A stretch of DNA of 64,000 bases, from the NCBI GenBank assembly GCA_016806645.1, contig JACSYO010002159.1, positions 3,257,501 through 3,321,500 of the forward strand, in the 5' to 3' direction. The notes under the pieces are model-generated. The model was not told the DNA's origin. It did no database searches and saw nothing but the letters and a program-made list of their open reading frames with translations. Source of the DNA: Ophiodon elongatus (lineage: Eukaryota > Chordata > Actinopteri > Perciformes > Hexagrammidae). Shown piece by piece: positions 54,191 to 64,000 of the stretch; the first letter of the stretch is position 1, and each line of letters begins with the position of its first letter. The translations under genes were made by a program, and so were the position numbers.

Positions 54191-55582
54191 ACTTTAGTGC
54201 AGAGATGAGTATTGTGGTCAGATTATGTCATACGATTGTGGCTGAATCAAACCATTACTAAAATTAGGAAATGTCTGCCTGCTGCTCATTGTCCATCTGG
54301 TGCATCAGTGTGCACAGAGTTCAGCCTCCGTTACTTTTCCATTGGACTCCAAAAAAGCCAATGACAGCAGCAAAACAATCTGTTCCCCTCCCGCCACATA
54401 CAAAGTAATGATTCTCATCATGAGGACTTAGACTGTTTATGACAACATGAAAAGGCCTCGTTGAAAAAAAAAAAAAAAAAAGAACTTCAAAGCAAGAGGC
54501 TGTAGCTCTTCTTGCCAGAGGGAGGCAGTGTTCTCATTCAACACACATTAACATTCTTCACAGCATCCATTTTGCCTCCAATTCTCTGCAGCTCTTAAGC
54601 TGCAAAATGATCGCCAGCCACATAAGCAGAGAGCAGCTAGTTATCTTGTTATTGATGTGGGCACTTTGAAGAGACAAGGGCAGCCACATTCTGGCAGACG
54701 AGAGGCCGGAGCACAACAACACAATAAAAGAAGGATCTGAGAGGACAGAAGAATGTGAAGAATGGGAGAGTAAAACCTCCTTCAGAGGACGGACAAAGGC
54801 AGTGTCACACTTAAACCTGAAATGAGCTTGGAAACACCATAAAGTTATGTTTATGAGTTTGTTTCAGGGGAAATTGTGCCCACACGCAGCGGAGGAGTGA
54901 TTGTACTCAAAGTGTGAGACGCTCAAACCTGGTGACAATGTCTCTGCTCTGCCCCACCGGCACTTTGGCATTCACGCTGATTCCCATGAAAACAGAACAT
55001 GAAAAGCTTTTGCGTTAGATCGTGGCTTTAAAGACACATCCAAACATTTCTTAAGCACATCAAAACAGACTTTATACCTTGAATAGTTTCAGCAAAGTCA
55101 CATTCCAGTGTTGTTGCAACACGTGTGTGTGGAGGACTGCGTGGTTATGCTTTACATATGTCCTGGCACCCTGTCGGAGCATCATCTGGTTACCCGCTCT
55201 GTTTGTTCCTAGACGGAACATGCTTTGTATTTATCCTCCCACATGCAGCCAGAGCAGGGAATCCAGTACGTTAAACTCGAGCAGTTTAAAGAATAACAAC
55301 GTCATTTTTCGCCGGGGATCTGGTGACAGTGGAGACAGAGACGTGAGATGTGGATTTGAGACCAAACAGACCACACCATCAAGCGCTTGGTCTTGGTAAA
55401 TACTTTATATGCAATTGTTTCTTGATCTTTGCAAACACTGTATAGAAAACACTTAAGGTAACACTTTTCAAACATTTAAAGCGCGTCTGAGCTTTCAGAC
55501 AGACATGACACAGTAATCTACAGCTTTATAAACACTCTCCCCCCCCCCTCTGACATGTCCATACACCCCCCTCAACACTCCC

Positions 55583-55621
<39 letters not shown>

Positions 55622-55709
55622 ACACCCCCCGCTATCAGGCTCTCCACTTATTATTCACAGTAGGCTTTATAACACTGTTTCTGTATCGTATGATGGTTCT
55701 CAACATTTT
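54191..55709. other. non-coding sequence 3' of pid1
   Basis: An A run at about 54464-54481, a poly-C run near 55541-55549 and the CA tract at 55584-55625. The frame 55079-55399 is not recognised. Confidence 0.5.
55584..55625 (+). repeat. (CA)n microsatellite
   Basis: About 20 CA units with one TA step, within C-rich surroundings. Confidence 0.9.
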
Positions 55710-55806
55710 TTTATTATTTAAAATAGCTATCAACATTTATGCTGTAATATTCTGAAAGTGATACATTTGTATTTACATAAGCTTATTGAGCAATATTCAA
55801 ATACAA

Positions 55807-55834
55807 TGTGTTTGTGTGTGTGTGTGTGTATAAT

Positions 55835-55865
<31 letters not shown>

Positions 55866-55866
55866 A
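55807..55866 (+). repeat. interrupted (GT)n microsatellite
   Basis: Two GT runs separated by ATAATTGTAT. The ATAATTGTAT word recurs just after the second run, so this is a local tandem duplication of about 38 bases. Confidence 0.85.
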
Positions 55867-55996
55867 TAATTGTATGTAGGCGTGTATATTTGAGTGTGTG
55901 CTGACCAGAGCCACCTGATCATTGTGTCTGGGTCACTGACCGAAGACCATTTCCACTGATAGCGCCCAGTCTGTTCAATACAGTCCAGTTAGAAAA

Positions 55997-56017
55997 GAAG
56001 AAGAAGAAGAAGAAGTA
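55997..56017 (+). repeat. short (GAA)n tract
   Basis: Six GAA units followed by TAGTAG. Confidence 0.85.
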
Positions 56018-57602
56018 GTAGCGTGGAGCTCTGATGAGTTTTTGCCCCACAGTGGTGCCTCGATGCAGGGCAGCAGAGCAGAGTGAAGCTGGTTCACTGA
56101 CTGTCCCTTACAGCTCGTCTGCGATAGCATGAGGAGTTCATGGGAGAATGAAGTGAGCGGCGATGGCGCGAGGCGTTCACAGCACGTTGGACTCGTCGTA
56201 CATTCAGCAGAGGCCGGGAGGTGTCGGTCTTTATCTTGGACGGCTGTGTCTCAGTGTCCTACATCCTCAGTGAGTGGCACATTCAGACTCTCATGTTTCT
56301 CATTTCGTAAGAGATAAAAGTAAGAAAACGTGGCAAATGGTCACAGTACCATGTCTTGATTTGAAAACGCCCCCTTAAGCATCAGAAATGGATGCTTCCG
56401 GGCCGATGAGAAGTCTTCCAGCTAATCGTTCAATACCGCCCTCCTCCTAATCTTCCTCCTCCCTTTACCTTTTCTCTTTCACACACACAGAGATGCAAAC
56501 ACTCATGTGTACATTCATATACACAAAGTACAGAAGTAAGCAATTACACCTACACACAGAAAAAAAAAGGTTGGCACGCACACATGGCCACACATACACA
56601 CGGGGACCTGGGTAAGAGACCAAACTAATGTGAGAGGAAAGTGAGGCACATAATCTGACAGGCAGAATCCAGCCTGAATTTTGGTATACTCAAAACAGAA
56701 GTGGATGATTAAGGTGTTGCAGACAGGCCCAGGCTTTCAGCCCAGTGAGAACTTCTAAAATGTAACATCTATGTAGCACCTATATTCTCCCAGGGGCCGT
56801 ACGAATACTCTGAATCTTTAAGTACTTATTAAACAGAGACAGCGGTAGAAGCTCAGGCTCCATTGCCCACATGAGTAACAGCCATGCCGGCAAATAATTT
56901 TCGGGGTTGGACTAAGGTACCATAGTGATGATATGAATAGTGCTTAAAGGCTTATCTTTTCTTTCACATCCTCATTTGCTATTACCAAGGTCGAAGGCAT
57001 TGTAACAGAGATCCACATAATTAAACATCTAAAGAATTTATGTGCTCCAACAGTCTCATAAACTCTGGGTTGGGACCCGAAATAAGTCACAGGCCTATTT
57101 CTGCTGGGTCCCTACATGGCAAGAGTAGCAATAGGTTGTCATGAGCTTGGGGTCAGAAGAGCAGGGACTAAACTCTGTTTGCTTCCTGGGTGAAAAGCTT
57201 CAGAACCACAAACAGAGTCGCTGCTGAGTGCAGGAGTGACACAGTGGTTGAAAATGAAGATGGAATTGTCGAGTCAATCTCTTGAGGGCGTTTACCGAGG
57301 TGCTTGAAAGGACCCTGTGGGTCTTTGAGGGCCATTCATTCAAAGTGGCAGCACTTTGATATCCCTGTATGTAAATGTAGGTCTTTTGTAACTCCTTTTT
57401 CATACACCTTCCCTTTACAGTATTTAAAAGCTACTTCATTATACTGGACGTGTTGGTTCACAGGGTCAGTTAATTTTGTTCCAAATTGGTAACAGAAAGG
57501 ATAGTAAGGGGAGAATGAGAGAGAGAGCAGGTAATCTGTCCATCCTTCCAGTAACCCCTCGCTCTGTTAGGATGGGCATCGGGAGTTTAGGCGAGTTTCA
57601 GT

Positions 57603-58103
57603 TCAACCGTCGTCTGGGGTCGAGTCTTCAGGGCAGGATGAGTCCTCAGCAAAGTCGTCTGACGAGCCACTCTTGTGGATGCGGCCGTCGCTGCGCATGC
57701 TGTGGAAAGTCTTGCGGAAAGCCTCCATCATCGAGTGCGCCAGCTTCTTGGCCTCGAGCTTGCTCTCGCACTCAACGGCGTGGCAGTCCATCTGGAAGGA
57801 CAGGTCGTCGTTGATCTCCCGGTAGATCCAGGCGAACACGTTGGGACTGACGCTGTGGTCGGCCGTGCAGTAAGCGATCCGTGCCACCTGGTAGGTGTCC
57901 ATGGTTACCGAGGCCTCGCCGTGCTCATCCAGGTGGTGAAGACGCACCTGGAAGGGACGGATCTCCAGCAGGGAGTTGCCTTCGGGGTAGGTGCCCTGCT
58001 GCTGGGCAAGGGCACGACTCTCCACCAGACCCACCACTGCCGACTCGGTGCAGCCCGACAGAAACTGGGTCCCGGAGATTGTCACTTTACCCAGGTAGGC
58101 CAC
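57603..58103 (-). CDS. pid1: pid1, 3'-terminal coding exon (PTB/PID domain adaptor)
   Basis: This is the last coding exon of phosphotyrosine interaction domain containing 1, a cytoplasmic PTB adaptor known in mammals to bind the LRP1 tail and dampen insulin signalling. It encodes 166 residues and a TGA stop at 57603-57605. The exon starts in phase 0 after a pyrimidine-rich acceptor ending CTACAG (AG at 58104-58105). Visible PTB features are the first strand VAYLGKV (residues 1-7), SGCTE (16-20), LLEIRPFQV (45-53), RIAYCTADH (75-83), FAWIYREINDDLS (90-102) and the C-terminal helix ESKLEAKKLAHSMMEAFRKT (113-132). An acidic serine-rich tail follows. From memory, the match to vertebrate PID1 is very strong from residue 45 to 142 and weaker at residues 21-41, where a Gln-rich loop differs. 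The amino-terminal third of the protein is encoded further upstream and is not in the window. A fish paralogue is possible, but the family call is secure. Confidence 0.95.
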   Translation of the reverse strand: MAYLGKVTISGTQFLSGCTESAVVGLVESRALAQQQGTYPEGNSLLEIRPFQVRLHHLDEHGEASVTMDTYQVARIAYCTADHSVSPNVFAWIYREINDDLSFQMDCHAVECESKLEAKKLAHSMMEAFRKTFHSMRSDGRIHKSGSSDDFAEDSSCPEDSTPDDG

Positions 58104-58589
58104 CTGTAGGAAGACACACACAGATACTATTAGACTTCTCTTTTCCACAACGCCACGTTTAACAAACATAAAAATGCAGTTGGCTACAAATACACTACTA
58201 GTATTACTAGTCAGTTTTTCACCAAATGTACAGATGTCAGCTCCAAAGGGAAAAATAACAGAGATGCGATCCAAACTACCTTAGAATTATTAGAAGTGAT
58301 ACGGCTCCCTGTCATTCTGAACGAGTCTATTTATAAAGCACTTTTCTTGACTAAGTTACAAGGAGAAGACACAGGGACAATAATAAACTCTTAATAAGTA
58401 TAGAAAAAAACTATTTACAGATGTAGCCCGTCTAATCTCAATGAGCAGAGTAATCCAAAGTCTGGGGATTTAAATTACAAAAGTCCGGTCACCTTCCGTC
58501 ACCAGCCGAGGATTATAATAATCTGTAGGGCACAAAAATGACCTCTTTTGAGAGACTTTCTTGTGTCACCTGACTGAGCAGAAAGACGC

Positions 58590-58695
58590 AAATTGAAAAC
58601 AACAGTGGGCCAAGAATAGTCCCCTGAGCAACACCACAATTAAAATGGACATTGAGGTGAAAGAATAGGGGTGACCTGGTCTCATATTTTAGCAT
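58590..58695 (-). pseudogene. LINE reverse transcriptase fragment in the pid1 intron
   Basis: The minus-strand frame reads CGVAQGTILGPLLFSI, a clear variant of the reverse transcriptase motif GVPQGSILGPLLF found in L2/CR1-type LINEs. The flanks on both sides lose similarity, so only a short remnant remains. It is intronic and cannot be functional. Confidence 0.6.
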
Positions 58696-60084
58696 CTATA
58701 CAAAGGAGCATTCACCCATCAACCTCAACAGTTCCGCAAAGAATCAATGTCTGCACGTTCAACTTTATCTTCAAGATACTACAGACGCCACTGCCATGCA
58801 ATGTGACAGCTGTTACCAGGGTCCAGAATAGTCCAAATCACTACTAAACATGTCTTTATCTTCATCAAGAATTGACCCATTTAAATTGTAAGTCACCTCA
58901 TACAGTAATTAATTCCTCTATTCATATACATCTTTAGGTTAATCAACCTAAAAAAAAAAACTGGGATGCGTTAAGTCTCTCTGTAGTGATGATAACAGCC
59001 TTCTCTGATTTCGTCCGTTTCTGTGGTAACTGTGCTGACATGAAGAGGGATGTTTGTTTGCGATTTCCCAAAGAGAACACAAAAGCTGTAGCTGCAACAA
59101 GGAGCATAGAATACAATAGTAATGACACTGCATACCAGAAGAGCGATAGACTGAGGAGATGGAGAGGGAGAGGAGGAGAGAGAGTTAAGAAGTGAACAAA
59201 GCTGGAGTTTTCTATGGGGACGTGGCCAATTCAAGAGCGGTCCAGCAATAATGGCTGACTTGTGCACGTTCTCTACATGGCGTTCTTTATAGCTTTATAA
59301 AAATACACAGAGGAGGAGCCTGCTACGAGTCAAACACTAAGAGAGTTTTTACTCCTGTCTGTGTTTATACTGGGGCAGGGGAATACTCCTCTCTCTCATG
59401 AGTTCATTACAGCTGGCTTACATGCAGCACACATGGCTGCAGATAACATGAGTGCAATGATAAGCGTGAATACTAAAGGAGAGATGTGTATCATATAACA
59501 GTCTGGATCATTTATAAAATATGTGACCTGCTTCCTTCACGTCTCAATGCACATGTGTCAATGTCAAGCCAGTCGGAGGTTTTCAATAACACTATTCCCT
59601 GAAGAAATGTTAACTGTTACCTACACGTCTTTTTGAGTCAGTTCTCAACCGAACAGATCAACAGATACCAATGCCAGACAGACATAAAGCACCAGAAAAT
59701 GATACAAAGCAGTCGCCCTGGTCCTGTTTTAAATCAACACGTGATCGGACTATGAACTCTTCTTTCACAAGTTTTGTTTAGTCTGCAACCGTTAAGTCTA
59801 CCTGCCCTCATTTACTGCTATGGTTTTCACTGAATGGGATCTTTCAGGGTAAGCATGTAGAACAGTCAGCCAGTCACTCAGACCAGCCTCTTGGTTAGAC
59901 AGGCAGTAAAGTCTTATGTAGGGCAGGTGTAGCATTTACCATTAAGCTGCAAAAATAATTTAAAAAACTGACGCAGGCACCAATATCTTTGGAAAGAACA
60001 CCCTGAAATTGAAGTAAAATGCAGTGCCTTGCCAATGTATTTTGTAAACAATGTATTATAATAATAGGTATTTCAACTTTGACA

Positions 60085-60400
60085 ATTGACTTTCTTTCCA
60101 AAAGTTGGATGAGAAGATATATATCAATTGCTAGATATATGTGTTATGTATGGGGCTGGAGAAAATACATGGTTAGCCTAGCTTAGCATAAGTACCAGAA
60201 GCAGGAAGAAATCAGCCTGGCCGTCCAAAGATTTAAATAAACACATGTATCAACACCACTAACGCTCACTTATTAATACATTACAGAAATGTTTAAACAA
60301 CAATTTGTGGTTTTAGGGGTAGTTACATGCCTATTTCAAGGCCAATTTATGAAAAATATGACAAGTTATATCGCCTGTAAGCTAAATGTTAGCAACACAA
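60085..60400 (+). repeat. diverged copy of the teleost MITE family inside the pid1 intron
   Basis: The landmarks CTTTCCAAAAGTTGGATGAG, GGTTAGCCTAGCTTAGCATA and CTAACGCTCACTTATTAATA are in family order. It is intronic relative to pid1 and has no coding content. Confidence 0.55.
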
Positions 60401-63400
60401 GCAACAATATAATATAATGCCAGCATCAGAGATGATAGTGTCAGAGGTAGGATGCACCATTATTCCGCCTCTTTTTTTAAAACTGGACCAATGGTAATAA
60501 GAAAGATTTGGTGGTGAATCTACTCTAAAGTAGCATGTGTAGTATCTGCTCCATATAAAAAACACTGGTATGCTACAACTATGGTAGATTAGACCCTGGT
60601 AAACCCTGATTACAGCGCAACATGACATGGATTCCCAATTTCCTATAGGCAACAGTAAGAGATCCAGGGGGTGAAAGCAGCTGCCTCCTCATGCCTTGTT
60701 TTCATTAGTGGTGACCGCAGGGGTGGGACATACAGCCTTTGCACCCGATCCATCATTTCGCCGATTACCACAGGTCTGCAGGAGCAGCCTGGAGGCCGGG
60801 TGGTTTTCTAGTCGACCACAGTGACACCGTCTCGCAGCCAAAAGGCGGTCAGTCACTCAGCAAGCCAACAAATCCAAAGACTACGCCAAGATAAATCAAC
60901 CATCCACAGTTTGTGTGTCAAACAGCAATAAAGAGTCATTGTGCACTTCTTTTTTCTGTCTCCCCTATTTTGATATTGAGTTACTTGTTTAAACTGCGAT
61001 CGTTTCTACTGATTGCTTGCTTCATAGGTGAATGATAGCTGACTGCGTTGCCAGGTTTTATTCTCTTACAGCAGCTGGGAGTAGGCCAAAACACAAAAAG
61101 GCCGTTAACGTTTTCTCACAATCTATACATGTCTGCTCCACTGTCTTTGGTGTGAGAAAATTAGGATGTGATCTAGTTAATGTGCCAGGTTAAATAAACT
61201 ATGCTCACAACTTGGGGAAAAAGAGCCAAGATAAAGAGTTGCAGCAGCTTGATATCTCAACTGAATTCAGTCTGATGTTGCTTTCTTTTCTCAAAGTGAA
61301 AGATTTGTTTTTTTTCCCTAAACCAAATCATTAGTGACTGGCGTATACACTACAGTTGTAAATGTGCAATAAACACAGAAAGTAAAAAAGCTTTGAAGAA
61401 AAAATGAAGAAGAGACGAGCATAGTAGAGAGGTCAAGAAATAATGAAAAGAAGGAAGATGGTGGTTTTGGTTGAATCCAAAAATTAAAATGTATGTCTTA
61501 GATAAAGAACTAAACACACTGGTCAGATTTGGCACATTTGGACAATTTTAACTCTTTGGTGCTGAATGTTGAATTTCTTTCTAAGTGTCAACATTCCAGA
61601 TAAGAAAGAAAATGAAATAAAGTAGTATAAAACAGGTAGGTGTGTGTGTGTGTGTGTAAAGATAAGCGAGGAGTGTGTGAGGAGGACACCAGACTGAGCA
61701 AACATTTAGAGTTTGTTTCCTCAAAGTCCAAACCAGACATGTAGCTGAAGAGGAAATTGTTACATTGCTTGAGCAGAAAGATGAGGGACAGATTGAAATT
61801 GTTCATAAAAGAAGAAAAAAAAAGATACACCACTAAAAACTCTGGACTTGGCTGACTTCTTTCTGGTTTGCAGTATTTGAATCAGCCATTTCAACAGTAC
61901 GGACATTTTTTCCTTCAGGTCTAAGACACTGAGCCTATTTACACCTGGTATTAAACTGTGGTCTGTAGGAGAACATAGCATCTCTATAAGGAAAGCTGAA
62001 TGTTTGAACACACAGACGCACTAAATGTGAAACTAAATGTGGAGTTTATTTGGTTTGGGTGCCGATTAATGGCGATGGATAGACAAAAAATGTGGACAGG
62101 TTCAACTTTTATGCCAAATAAGCACCAGTATATTGCCATCATTCCAGAAATATATGTTCAAATGTATTCATGGTTTTCACGTTTAAATTATATTTGGCAC
62201 AAAGGGCAGCTGTGACTCATGGTTGTTGTGTCATCAATGTGGCGTTTCGCTGAAAGCAGCAAAACGTACTGTTAATCCAATCCATGTGACACACTGAAGC
62301 TGTTTGGCCGTGGGGCAGAACCACCATGACAGAAATACAAGTGCAGAAATAATGGACATAAACTAGATAATTGTGCTCCCTGGACCCAACAAGACACTCA
62401 ATATGAGACAGCGGTGAAGAGTGACAGTGCTGTAAAACTAGACAGGTGCCATTGAATAACACACATTTATAACCCGAGGAATGATAAGAGACAAGATCCG
62501 CTGACCCAGCACCTCTCGTGGATGTTTATTGTTGAGGTGTTGCTTTCCTTCATGGGAATACACAAACAATAAACAAGTGGGGGACCCTTGCAGGAAAGGT
62601 GAAGCAGCAGTGATGTTGTCTTTAATACACTATTACTTCACCTGTGACATCATTCAGTCAGTTAGACCACACAGAAGTCGAGTAAATCTTAGAAATACAC
62701 ACAAGTGTTCCTGCTGCCATCTATTGCTAAAGAAAGTCCGTCACACTGAATTGGCCTCCACTAACATCATAAGAAATTAGTATATCGTCATGAAGTAAAA
62801 CCTGAGAGACCCTTTTGGGAAAATACTTTCAGACTGTCAGGGAGTTAATGTATCACAAAACACGAGATGCTGTCAGGAACAGGCTGAGTAAGCGACAGTG
62901 ATCGACTGGACAGTCGTCGTCTTCTAGCTTTGAGGTAATAAATCAAAGCTGAATGATGCAATATCAAAGAAAACTATTTTTCCGGTCAGAGGGATGCGTG
63001 TCAGGAACGATTTAATGCACAGGACGAGGGCAAGTAGCACTGCCTCTTAAACATTATGTATTTGATTGTCCCCAATAATTCACAAAACGATATACTACAA
63101 AACAAATCAGATGTTCTAGTTCTGTAGTCTGTGCAGGGCAGATAGACATTTGTTATTTACCCTTTTTACCTTCATTACAGTAAATACTTGCCAATTTTGT
63201 GAAGTAGGGATATTTTGAACTGGCAGGGAATACACATGGAAACCGTAAAGCCTCTACTACCTCAAAAGAGAAAAACTTGAAACTTGAAAAAAAAAAAAAA
63301 ACTGTATAAAAAGGCAGACAATCTGGCAGACGACAGCCGGAATATGGCCAAGCAGACTTGACATTTAATATGAAATCTGATTTAAAATGGAAAAGTTGCT

Positions 63401-64000
63401 TTGAGTTTAAAAAAAAAAAAGCCTTCCTTTTGAAAAAAAAAAGAATGTTGAGACTTCAAACCAAACCCTCTGATAGAATATCACTGAAAAAACACCATTA
63501 CAGCCTGAGCTGTACGATACATTGTCTATATCTTGTTTTGGTTTGTTGGCAAACATTCTGAAAGATTTCACAGAAAGACGCCAGCGAGATATGTGGATAA
63601 TCATATCAAAACAGAAAGCCCACATTTTGATCGCGCTTCTGACTCCAGCTGAATACCTGAATTAAATACAAGGCCTCAGAGCAGCAGCATTCAAACGTCT
63701 CACAGAAGCACAAGTGAACCACCTGTGAGAAGAGTTAGTGGCTGACTTATAACAGCTACGGTGCGTGGACGCATCTGGGTGGTTTCCAAAAAGGTACAAA
63801 TATTTATACAGGTTTTTGATTGCAACAATGAAGAAATAGACGTCATCTTAAATTCTCCAGACGGAGAGAGAGGTGACTAACGGACGGCGCAGAAACGAGC
63901 TGCAGTCGTGCTCTCCAAGCCAAACTCCAGACGCCTGCATGAGTCAGTGTTTGTGCAGCGTGTGAAGCAAGCCACTCAAGCTCGGGCTAAAACTGATACA

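Larger units (their letters stand above)
55710..57602 (-). other. pid1: probable pid1 3' UTR and downstream flank
   Basis: The sequence directly 3' of the pid1 stop on the minus strand should be 3' UTR. Its length cannot be fixed from sequence alone. The nearest canonical AATAAA I can see on the minus strand is at 55710-55715, which would give a 3' UTR of about 1.9 kb; non-canonical signals could end it sooner. The part near 55.8-56.0 kb contains GT and GAA simple repeats. A plus-strand exon-like interval (about 56115-56273, with CTTACAG before it and GTGAGT after it) is also visible but matches nothing I know. Confidence 0.35.
58104..64000 (-). other. pid1: pid1 intron, running off the window end
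   Basis: The sequence upstream of the terminal pid1 exon on the minus strand is intronic to the end of the window, so this intron is at least 5.9 kb. I looked on the minus strand for the preceding exon, which in vertebrates encodes a stretch close to PLMKTRTHSG, and did not find it. The interval holds an RT fragment near 58.6 kb, a MITE-like repeat near 60.1-60.4 kb, a short TG tract at 61639-61657 and A-rich runs near 63285-63440. No other coding potential is evident. Confidence 0.8.

Noticed and set aside
56115..56273. Exon-like interval with CTTACAG before it and GTGAGT after it
   Set aside because: No recognisable coding content, and it lies antisense to the probable pid1 3' UTR. Splice-like words at this level occur by chance.
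57675..58162. Plus-strand frames of 144 and 93 residues
   Set aside because: They are antisense shadows of the pid1 exon.
60010..60040. Tc1-like end GTGCCTTGCCAATGTATTTT
   Set aside because: Short, without a partner inverted repeat or transposase sequence.

Overview
The window looks like nuclear DNA from a percomorph-type teleost fish, and it is almost entirely non-coding. The evidence is dense dinucleotide microsatellites (mostly CA/GT), two broken copies of the fish retrotransposon Rex3, several short non-autonomous repeats of kinds I recognise from spiny-rayed fish genomes, and one vertebrate exon with clear splice and stop signals. There is no bacterial or organellar organisation: no operons, rRNA, tRNA or CRISPR array. 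Nearly all open frames are chance frames or read through simple repeats.

The only secure gene is on the minus strand at 57603-58103. It is the 3'-terminal coding exon of pid1 (phosphotyrosine interaction domain containing 1), carrying most of its PTB domain. Its introns and upstream exons lie at higher coordinates, and 58104-64000 is intron. A CpG-richer segment at about 39830-40110, also minus strand, has a GC box, a short leader with an ATG, and a strong GTAAGT donor. It looks like a promoter plus first exon. In human, SPHKAP lies next to PID1 on the 3' side and in the same orientation, so this could be sphkap exon 1, with the left 39.8 kb as its first intron. That assignment is inference only.

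Layout: 1-7477 AT-rich non-coding with CA/GT tracts and one short MITE. 7478-9110 is Rex3 copy A (minus, broken). 9364-9425 is a perfect 28-bp-stem hairpin. 13773-14826 is Rex3 copy B, whose 5' part is inverted in a way that resembles twin priming. 14860-17290 is a cluster of MITE-like elements, including one nested inside another. 22911-23045 and 42452-42586 are near-identical 135-bp copies 19.5 kb apart. 25.9-26.5 kb holds two teleost repeats. 34.76-34.95 kb is an L2-like LINE tail. 35034-35178 is a pure GAA tract of 48 copies. 37.5-41.1 kb holds long CA, TC and TA tracts around the putative promoter. 41.4-42.75 kb is a repeat copy plus a mosaic tandem duplication. 45.4-48.1 kb holds CA tracts and a 230-bp TA tract. 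51.8-52.1 kb is a head-to-head repeat composite. 57.6 kb onward is pid1.

I found no previously undescribed gene system. The most interesting items are structural: the inverted Rex3 insertion, the perfect hairpin, the dispersed 135-bp duplication with its GA-linked mosaic, the long GAA tract, and the putative promoter.
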